8,378 nucleotides of DNA from an uncultured Lachnospiraceae bacterium (GTDB lineage Bacteria; Bacillota; Clostridia; Lachnospirales; Lachnospiraceae): the NCBI GenBank assembly GCA_902803305.1, contig CADCPL010000095.1, positions 1 through 8,378 of the forward strand, written 5' to 3'. Made by a program: the position numbers and the translations under genes. Every line of letters begins with the position of its first letter. The first letter of the stretch is position 1. Positions 1-5,744 of this stretch are shown piece by piece. The notes beneath the pieces are model-generated. The model did not search any database. It was not told where the DNA came from and saw only the letters and a program-made list of their open reading frames with translations.

Positions 1-4
1 AGAA

Positions 5-57
5 TGACTTGATCGCGAAGCGATCGAGTCAAGGCGACATCCGCGAAGCAGATGTTG
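5..57. repeat. Two adjacent inverted repeats with GCGAAGC tips (REP-like candidate)
   Basis: The first inverted repeat spans 5-31: a 12-bp stem (5-16 with 20-31, one G·T wobble at 10/26) closes a GAA triloop at 17-19. The second spans 35-57: 35-41 pairs with 51-57, then there is a C/A mismatch (42/50), then GC/GC closes another GAA triloop at 45-47. Both tips read GCGAAGC, a heptamer known to form an unusually stable DNA mini-hairpin. No U-tract follows either, so they are not typical terminators. Such paired short palindromes in a probable intergenic region resemble REP-type elements. The dispersed-repeat interpretation is an inference, because only one copy of the pair is visible here. Confidence 0.5.
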
Positions 58-80
58 GTAGTAAACGGAGAGAAGAATTT

Positions 81-1256
81 ATGAATTACAGAGGGGTCAA
101 TAATAAGGATGGTCTGTCGGCTCTCGGATTCGGGTGCATGAGGTTTCCCAAGAAGGGGAACGGGTTCGATCATGACGAGATCGAGAGAGAACTTCGGTAT
201 GCGGTGGAAAACGGCGTCAATTATTTTGATACCGCATTCCTCTATCCGGGAAACGAGGAAGTACTCGGTAAGATACTTGAAAAGACGGGACTTCGCGACC
301 GGATAAATATAGCGAGCAAGATGCCGCACTATCATATGAAGTCCACAGAGGATGCCGAAAAGCACTTTAATGAGCAATTATCGCGCCTTCGTACGGATCA
401 TATCGATTATTATCTCATGCATATGCTCCCGGATGTGAAGACGTGGCATGCATTGTGTGAGCGGGGCATCGATAAATGGCTCGAGGAAAAAAAGAGCAAG
501 GGACTCATAAGGAGGGTCGGATTTTCATATCACGGTTCTTCGGAAATGTTCATAAAGCTCCTTCATGAATATGACTGGGAATTTGCCCAGATACAGTACA
601 ATTATCTTGATGAGAACACACAGGCGGGAGTGCGTGGCCTGAAAGAGGCTGCTTCGATGGGGATACCCGTGATAATAATGGAGCCCCTTCGCGGCGGACG
701 TCTTGTAAACGCTCTTCCGAAGAAAGCAGTCGAGATCATAAAGAGATCAACACCCGGATGGTCAACGGCGGAGTTCGGACTCAGATGGCTGTGGAATCAG
801 CCGGAGGTAACAACGGTCCTGTCCGGTATGAATTCCATGGAGATGGTAAAAGAGAACATCCGCATAGCATCCGACATGGAACCGGGAACTCTGAGCGATG
901 ATCAAATGAACACATACGAGAAGGTTATTGCCGAGATCGAATCAAAAGCAAACATCAGATGCACGGGCTGCGGCTACTGTATGCCCTGTCCGATGGGTGT
1001 TGACATACCGGGGTGCTTCAGGATATTTAATTCATCTCACATAGACGGATATTCCAATGGCATGAGAGAGTATTACATGTGCACGGCTATGAAGAATGAG
1101 ACGTCGATGGCATCCCAGTGCGTTAAGTGCGGCAAGTGTGAAACCAAGTGTCCGCAAGGGTTAGAGATCAGAAAGGAACTGGTTAGGGTAAAGAGGAGAT
1201 TTGAGAATCCGATATTTAAGCTGGTCACCCTTTTTACGCCCGGAAAACTGAAATAG
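81..1256 (+). CDS. Aldo/keto reductase with C-terminal iron-sulfur cluster domain
   Basis: Predicted cytoplasmic oxidoreductase of the aldo/keto reductase superfamily, ferredoxin-fused branch (COG1453-like), 391 aa. The N-terminal TIM barrel (about 1-285) opens with the LGFGCMRFP signature and has the catalytic tetrad Asp50, Tyr55, Lys80 and His114. The C-terminal region carries two cysteine groups: Cys294, 297, 300 and 303 followed by Pro, and Cys347, 350, 353 and 357 followed by Pro. They probably bind two [4Fe-4S] clusters. The physiological substrate cannot be read from the sequence; members are usually annotated only as predicted oxidoreductases. The ATG at 81 is chosen because GGAGAG (67-72) lies 8 nt upstream and the protein then begins MNYRG, as family members do. 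An in-frame ATG at 12 lies inside the hairpin region and would add 23 non-family residues. The next gene starts 22 bp downstream. Confidence 0.93.
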   Translation: MNYRGVNNKDGLSALGFGCMRFPKKGNGFDHDEIERELRYAVENGVNYFDTAFLYPGNEEVLGKILEKTGLRDRINIASKMPHYHMKSTEDAEKHFNEQLSRLRTDHIDYYLMHMLPDVKTWHALCERGIDKWLEEKKSKGLIRRVGFSYHGSSEMFIKLLHEYDWEFAQIQYNYLDENTQAGVRGLKEAASMGIPVIIMEPLRGGRLVNALPKKAVEIIKRSTPGWSTAEFGLRWLWNQPEVTTVLSGMNSMEMVKENIRIASDMEPGTLSDDQMNTYEKVIAEIESKANIRCTGCGYCMPCPMGVDIPGCFRIFNSSHIDGYSNGMREYYMCTAMKNETSMASQCVKCGKCETKCPQGLEIRKELVRVKRRFENPIFKLVTLFTPGKLK

Positions 1257-1278
1257 AGCAGAGGTAAAATATACACAT

Positions 1279-2079
1279 ATGAGAAATAAGTGGACTTTTT
1301 TGATAAGCATATTGCTCGTATTCTGTCTCGCATTTACGGCTTGTTCCGGCGAGGAGCAGGAAGGAGCGGATAAGGAAGAGGCCGCCGCACAGGAAGAGAA
1401 CCCGCCGAAGGACGACTACGAGGATTATGTACGATCCGAGATTGCTTCTGTAAACGGGACTAACCAGCCGACGGCAACACCGACCGCAACACCTGCACCT
1501 GCTGTTATCGATGATACGGATGATATGTTCGTATCTTCAATGGAGAATTCGGATGAGAGCGAATATCCGTTCAGGGACAAAGGATCCGCTTCGGATGACG
1601 CTTCTCCTTCCCCGACTGAAGATCCGAACGCAACACCTACTCCGGAGCCTACGCCTTACATCACCCCGGAGGAGTTTGATGTCGGAAAGTGTTGTATCTA
1701 CATTAACGGAGAGAGTGACAGCGCATTCGGGACCGAGATCATAACCGCAATTAATAAGGCAAGAACGGATCTCGGGTACAAGCCGCTTATCTCGAATAAG
1801 AGCCTGTCAACGTGCGCAGACAGAAGGACGCGTGAGCTGGCAGCAAGTTATTCCCATACGAGACCGAACGGGCTTCCGTTCTACAGCCTGGCTCCCGAAC
1901 ATTTCAAGGCGGAGATGCTGTGCATCAACAATCAGAAAGCCGAAGAAGTCGTTGATATCATGATAAAGAGGGATCCGATATCGCGTAACCTCATCTTTAC
2001 CGAAAAGTACCAGTCAATCGGCGCATCGTGCTTCAAATGCAACGGAATTAAGTATGCCGTAGTGGCCTTCGGGCTCTGA
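1279..2079 (+). CDS. Lipoprotein with Thr/Pro-rich stalk and degenerate CAP (SCP-like) domain
   Basis: Predicted surface lipoprotein of 266 aa. A type II signal peptide (Arg2/Lys4, then hydrophobic 6-20) ends at a lipobox-like AFTAC, making Cys22 the lipidated residue; Phe at -3 is unusual but tolerated. Residues 23-130 look disordered: acidic stretches with two Thr/Pro/Ala blocks (64-74 and 117-128), a typical wall-spanning stalk. Residues about 150-266 resemble the CAP/SCP superfamily, with a helix like INKARTDLGYKPL and the SHTRPNG motif at 192-198. His193, Glu186 and Glu212 fit three of the four cavity residues. The usual GHRxNIL segment reads DPISRNLI, so the second His is Ser235. Cys138/139, 179, 215, 251 and 254 could form disulfides. 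The function of bacterial CAP lipoproteins is mostly unknown. The 22-bp spacing from the oxidoreductase gene permits cotranscription; GAGG (1261-1264) is a slightly distant ribosome binding site. Confidence 0.8.
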   Translation: MRNKWTFLISILLVFCLAFTACSGEEQEGADKEEAAAQEENPPKDDYEDYVRSEIASVNGTNQPTATPTATPAPAVIDDTDDMFVSSMENSDESEYPFRDKGSASDDASPSPTEDPNATPTPEPTPYITPEEFDVGKCCIYINGESDSAFGTEIITAINKARTDLGYKPLISNKSLSTCADRRTRELAASYSHTRPNGLPFYSLAPEHFKAEMLCINNQKAEEVVDIMIKRDPISRNLIFTEKYQSIGASCFKCNGIKYAVVAFGL

Positions 2080-2093
2080 AATGCTTTTATTAC

Positions 2094-2122
2094 TTGATTT
2101 TTCGGTATAATGATAATAAAAT
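2094..2122 (+). promoter_or_regulatory. Probable sigma-A promoter for the DUF5067-like gene
   Basis: TTGATT (2094-2099) and TAAAAT (2117-2122) are separated by 17 bp in an A/T-rich gap after the lipoprotein stop codon. Two perfect TATAAT hexamers at 2106-2111 and 2122-2127 are alternative -10 boxes, but neither has a good -35 at normal spacing. Initiation would fall about 2129-2135, leaving a leader of about 40 nt that contains AAAGGAG (2161-2167), 7 nt before the start codon. Confidence 0.5.
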
Positions 2123-2174
2123 ATAATGAAGTGTTTACCTTGTAAATATACACAGGGAGTAAAGGAGTCTTATT

Positions 2175-2831
2175 ATGCCTAGAGATTTAGATCTGGATTT
2201 TGAGTTTCAGGATGAAGAGGTCCGCGAAAGAAGTGCTCGTCCTGCTCAGAGGAGAGAACCTTCGGGAAATCGGTCAAGATCAAGGAGCGGCGGCGGAAGA
2301 CGCAAGAAGAACGACACAACGAGTCTTATAATACTCGGGGTTGAGATAGTTGTATTCATCGCCTTACTTGCGCTGTTCTTTGTACTGAAATCCAAGATAG
2401 TAGATAGCGACAGCACGTCAGCGAGCGCCGGGGAGGCGCAGGAAGCTTCATCGGGCTCGAACGGCGTAAACGTGGAGAGCAATGATTTTTCACTTACGTG
2501 TACAAAGGTTCAGCTCGTTATGGATGCCAATAATGAAACGGCAGCGCTCGTGTACTTCACATTTGTCAACAAGACGGATACACCGCTTGCAATGAGCGCA
2601 GTATTCCCGGCAAGTGTTAAGCAGAACGGTGTAGATTGTCCGGAAGATGCAAATCTTACGGATGCTCCGGCGGAGATATCCAACAAGGATATGCAGGTTT
2701 CCGGAGGACAGTCGGTTGAATGCTGCTATGCGTTCAAACTTTCCGATCAGACCAGCCCGCTCACGCTTACGGTACACGATAATTATTCAACATTCCAGGA
2801 TGTTGGCTCTACAGAAATACCTATAAGCTGA
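2175..2831 (+). CDS. Single-pass membrane protein with DUF5067-like extracellular domain
   Basis: Predicted 218-aa membrane-anchored protein without a cleavable signal peptide. Residues 1-20 are acidic (DLDLDFEF...) and 21-46 are Arg/Ser/Gly/Lys-rich; both look disordered. One transmembrane helix spans about 50-72. The basic run just before it predicts a cytoplasmic N-terminus and an outside C-terminus. A Ser/Ala/Gly linker (78-98) leads to a C-terminal beta-rich domain (about 100-216). Its pattern ('YFTFVNKTDTPL', a 'KQNGV' turn, and 'VSGGQSVECCYAFKL' before 'LTLTVHD') matches my recollection of DUF5067, common in Lachnospiraceae and other Firmicutes and of unknown function. The start is supported by AAAGGAG 7 nt upstream. 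The gene seems to have its own promoter and is followed by a terminator-like hairpin, so it may be monocistronic. The family name is less certain than the topology. Confidence 0.8.
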   Translation: MPRDLDLDFEFQDEEVRERSARPAQRREPSGNRSRSRSGGGRRKKNDTTSLIILGVEIVVFIALLALFFVLKSKIVDSDSTSASAGEAQEASSGSNGVNVESNDFSLTCTKVQLVMDANNETAALVYFTFVNKTDTPLAMSAVFPASVKQNGVDCPEDANLTDAPAEISNKDMQVSGGQSVECCYAFKLSDQTSPLTLTVHDNYSTFQDVGSTEIPIS

Positions 2832-2854
2832 TAAGGTTTGTATCATAGACTTAA

Positions 2855-2891
2855 GGAGTCGGGACAGTCTCTGTTCCGACTCTCAATTTTT
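2855..2891 (+). terminator. Rho-independent terminator or attenuator hairpin before trkA
   Basis: A 12-bp stem (2856-2867 with 2871-2882, one G·T wobble at 2863/2875) closes a TCT triloop. A short TCAA follows, then five T residues (2887-2891). It can end transcription of the DUF5067-like gene. The trkA start codon is only 12 nt beyond the T-tract, and no convincing promoter fits between hairpin and gene, so partial read-through or regulated termination is possible. Confidence 0.75.
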
Positions 2892-2903
2892 GTGAGGTAG
2901 ATA

Positions 2904-4262
2904 ATGAAGATCATCATAGTCGGATGCGGCAAAGTAGGATCCACTCTTGCGGAGCATCTTAATGAGGAAGGTCATGACATCACGATAATCGACAGACACT
3001 GGGAAAAGCTCAAGTACCTGTCCGACAGGATCGACGTCATGGGCGTTGAAGGAAACGGCGCGAGCATATCAACACAGCGCGAGGCCGGAGTACAGGATTC
3101 GGACATTCTCATCGCTACGACGAACTCCGATGAGCTGAACCTCCTGTGCTGTCTGATCGCCAAGAAAGCCGGAAACTGCCAGACGATAGCCAGGATACGT
3201 GATCCCGAGTATTACAATGAGATGCGCTATATCAGGGACGAACTGAACCTTTCGATGGTCATCAACCCTGAGCTTGCAGCGGCATCCGAGATAGCAAGGA
3301 TAATCAAGTTCCCGTCCGCAATGAAGGTGGATACTTTTGCCAGGGGACGTGTCGAACTCATCAAGATAAGCGTTCCTGAAGGTTCGGAGCTTGACGGCAT
3401 CAGACTTTCCGAAATAGATTCGAAGCTTCACTGCAAAGTCCTTATCTGCACGGTAGAACGCGGAGAAGCGCTTCACATACCTCACGGAGATTTTACGCTC
3501 GTTGCGGGAGACATAGTATCTTTTATCGCACCGCATTCCGTGGCTCTTGCGTTCTTCAAGGCCAGCGGTGCCAAGATATCAAATTCCATCAAGTCGATCA
3601 TGCTGATCGGTGGCGGTATGATGAGCTACTATGCTGCCAAGAAGCTTGAAGAGACGAAGATAAGCGTCAAAATAATAGAAAGAGACTTCGAGCGGTGCCA
3701 GCAGCTCTCAGAAATGCTGCCTCAGGCCGTGATCATAAACGGCGACGGCACGGACAAGCAGCTGCTCGATGAAGAAGGCGTTGCAGTCGTTGACGCAGTC
3801 GGCAACTTTACCGGCATAGACGAGGAGAACATTCTTCTGTCGCTGTATGAAAAGGAAATGAGCAAGGCGAAGCTCCTTACCAAGATCAACAGGATCACAT
3901 TTGAAGAAGTCATCGCTAGGCTTGATATAGGAAGCATCATCAATCCGAACAGCATAACGAGCAACCATATCGTAAGGTTCGTACGTGCTCTCAATAACAG
4001 TAAGGGAAGTAATGTTGAGACACTGTATAAGATAGCAAAGGGAAGAGCCGAGGCTCTCGAGTTCAGGGTAAGGAACGACTCGGCGATAGTCGGCAAGCCA
4101 CTTATGGAACTGTCGCTCAAGCCGGACGTGATAATAGCGTGCATAACCAGGGATAAGAAAGTCATAATCCCCAGCGGTCAGAGCACGATAGAAAAGGATG
4201 ATCTGGTCGTTATAGTCAGCGCAGGACGCGTGATCAACGATCTGGAGGATATTCTTGCATGA
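2904..4262 (+). CDS. trkA: Trk system potassium uptake protein TrkA
   Basis: Peripheral cytoplasmic subunit that gates the TrkH potassium pore in response to nucleotide binding. It is 452 aa, close to the 458 aa of E. coli TrkA, and has the usual duplicated RCK architecture. The first Rossmann fold starts at residue 2 with GCGKVG (7-12) and acidic Asp30 at the end of the second strand, followed by an RCK_C/TrkA_C domain (about 140-220). The second Rossmann fold starts at about 231 with GGGMMS (236-241) and Glu259, followed by a second TrkA_C domain (about 375-452). Ser241 replaces the third glycine of the second motif, so NAD(H) binding there may be weakened. GTGAGGT (2892-2898) is the ribosome binding site. 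The stop codon overlaps the trkH start in ATGA, a sign of translational coupling. Confidence 0.95.
   Translation: MKIIIVGCGKVGSTLAEHLNEEGHDITIIDRHWEKLKYLSDRIDVMGVEGNGASISTQREAGVQDSDILIATTNSDELNLLCCLIAKKAGNCQTIARIRDPEYYNEMRYIRDELNLSMVINPELAAASEIARIIKFPSAMKVDTFARGRVELIKISVPEGSELDGIRLSEIDSKLHCKVLICTVERGEALHIPHGDFTLVAGDIVSFIAPHSVALAFFKASGAKISNSIKSIMLIGGGMMSYYAAKKLEETKISVKIIERDFERCQQLSEMLPQAVIINGDGTDKQLLDEEGVAVVDAVGNFTGIDEENILLSLYEKEMSKAKLLTKINRITFEEVIARLDIGSIINPNSITSNHIVRFVRALNNSKGSNVETLYKIAKGRAEALEFRVRNDSAIVGKPLMELSLKPDVIIACITRDKKVIIPSGQSTIEKDDLVVIVSAGRVINDLEDILA
4244..4248 (+). promoter_or_regulatory. trkH ribosome binding site inside the end of trkA
   Basis: GGAGG lies 10 nt before the trkH ATG at 4259, within the last codons of trkA. 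It supports that start and, together with the ATGA overlap, coupled translation of the two subunits. Confidence 0.75.
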
Positions 4263-5701
4263 ATAAAAAGATGGTGGCATTTTTTGTCGGCAGAGTGCTT
4301 CGCATAGAAGCAGTACTGCTGCTCGTGCCCGCGCTTGTTTCACTCATATATATGGAAAAGTCGGGGCTGGTCATCGTAGCCTGCGCCGTTGCGACTTTTG
4401 TAACAGGATATCTGCTCAGCAGGAAGCATCCCGCCAATATGTCGTTCTACACAAGAGAAGGTATAATGGCGGTCGCACTCAGTTGGATATTCATGTCGAT
4501 ATTCGGAGCCATCCCTCTTTGGGTTAGTGCAGCTCATGTGGGATTTACCGATGCGCTGTTCGAGACGATCTCGGGATTTACCACGACCGGAGCCAGCATA
4601 CTTACCGAGGTGGAAAGCCTTCCGAAGGGAATACTGTTCTGGAGGAGCTTTACCCACTGGGTAGGCGGAATGGGGATACTGGTGTTTGTTCTTGCGATCC
4701 TTCCCGAGGCAGCAGGCGACAGCATATATCTGATGAGGGCTGAAAGCCCGGGTCCGTCGGTCGGAAAGCTCGTTCCCAAAGTAAAGACAACCGCAAAGAT
4801 ACTGTATCAGATCTACATCGCGATCACATTTGCCGAGATCATAGTGCTGATCCTGACAGGGATGTCGGTGTATGAAGCGAGCGTGATCTCATTCGGAACC
4901 GTAGGTACCGGAGGCTTTGCGATAAGGAACAACGGATGTTTTTCATATACGCCGCTCCAGCAGACCGTTATAACGATATTCATGATCATATGCGGTGCAA
5001 ACTTCAACGTTTATTTCCTTATGGTGGCAAAAAAGTGGAAGGACGCGCTAAAGTCGGAGGAAGTGCTGTCATACCTTGGTATATATGCCGTTGCAACGAT
5101 AGCGGTAGCCATAAACATCCGTAACGTGTTCGGAAGCTTCGGAGAAGGCCTGAGGCACAGCTTTTTCAATGTGGCATCGGTCATGACGACCACGGGTTTT
5201 GCGATCTCGGATTTTGACAAGTGGCCCGGATTTTCAAGGATAATGCTGCTCGTTGTCATGTTCATAGGCGGCTGTGCAGGTTCGACCGCCGGAGGAATGA
5301 AGGTCAGCCGTATCGTGATAGGTTTCAAGACGATCCGCAAGGAGCTCGAGCATTTTGTCCATCCGAGGAGCGTCAAGATACTGAAGTTCGAGGGCAAGCC
5401 GATAGAACATGCCGTACTTCGAGGCATTAATGTATATTTCCTGACATACACGACGATCTTTGCCGCATCGATACTGCTTGTTGCACTTGACGGCAAGGAC
5501 TTTACTACTACGATAACTTCGGTCATAGCAACATTCAACAACATAGGTCCCGGACTTGATATGGTAGGTCCGTGCGGGAATTTCTCCGAATTCTCGATCT
5601 TTGCCAAGTATGTCCTTATGTTTGACATGCTCGCAGGAAGACTGGAACTGTTCCCGATGCTGCTGTTGTTCCTGCCTATGACTTACAAGCCACAGAAATA
5701 A
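4259..5701 (+). CDS. trkH: Trk system potassium uptake protein TrkH (pore subunit)
   Basis: Integral membrane K+ channel/transporter subunit of the TrkH/KtrB superfamily, 480 aa (E. coli TrkH is 483). The protein is hydrophobic throughout and contains the four P-loop repeats that form the selectivity filter. These are TTTGA (108-112), TVGTGG (214-219), TTTGF (310-314) and NNIGPG (427-432). The conserved GGCAGSTAGGMK stretch (337-348) follows the third repeat; this region forms the intramembrane gating loop in the family. The C-terminus ends in the usual 'AGRLELFPMLLLFLP' pattern, so the gene is intact. An alternative KtrB assignment is less likely because the paired regulator is a double-RCK TrkA rather than a single-RCK KtrA. 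It overlaps trkA by 4 bp, and aspS follows after 43 bp without a visible terminator. Confidence 0.95.
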   Translation: MNKKMVAFFVGRVLRIEAVLLLVPALVSLIYMEKSGLVIVACAVATFVTGYLLSRKHPANMSFYTREGIMAVALSWIFMSIFGAIPLWVSAAHVGFTDALFETISGFTTTGASILTEVESLPKGILFWRSFTHWVGGMGILVFVLAILPEAAGDSIYLMRAESPGPSVGKLVPKVKTTAKILYQIYIAITFAEIIVLILTGMSVYEASVISFGTVGTGGFAIRNNGCFSYTPLQQTVITIFMIICGANFNVYFLMVAKKWKDALKSEEVLSYLGIYAVATIAVAINIRNVFGSFGEGLRHSFFNVASVMTTTGFAISDFDKWPGFSRIMLLVVMFIGGCAGSTAGGMKVSRIVIGFKTIRKELEHFVHPRSVKILKFEGKPIEHAVLRGINVYFLTYTTIFAASILLVALDGKDFTTTITSVIATFNNIGPGLDMVGPCGNFSEFSIFAKYVLMFDMLAGRLELFPMLLLFLPMTYKPQK

Positions 5702-5744
5702 CAGGCAAGCGTCCTTAAAAAAATATATAAGAGCGAGGTACATT

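Noticed and set aside
1464..1662. Thr/Pro-coding repeats as a DNA-level tandem repeat or CRISPR-like array
   Set aside because: The repetition is short and irregular and follows the protein stalk composition; no spacer-repeat structure.
2832..2903. Potassium or c-di-AMP riboswitch ahead of trkA
   Set aside because: The gap is only 72 nt and is filled by a simple hairpin with a T-tract; no room for or motif of a known riboswitch.
3708..4343. Long minus-strand open frame (211 codons) opposite trkA
   Set aside because: It lies almost entirely inside the clearly real trkA gene, has no family resemblance and is a by-product of codon usage on the coding strand.
5011..5628. Long minus-strand open frame (205 codons) opposite trkH
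   Set aside because: It is the mirror of a conserved membrane protein gene. Its sequence shows no domain pattern, and trkH is intact on the + strand.
5724..5729. TATATA box between trkH and aspS as an aspS promoter
   Set aside because: No -35 hexamer at suitable spacing, and the sequence is simple A/T-rich spacer; cotranscription with trkH is more likely.
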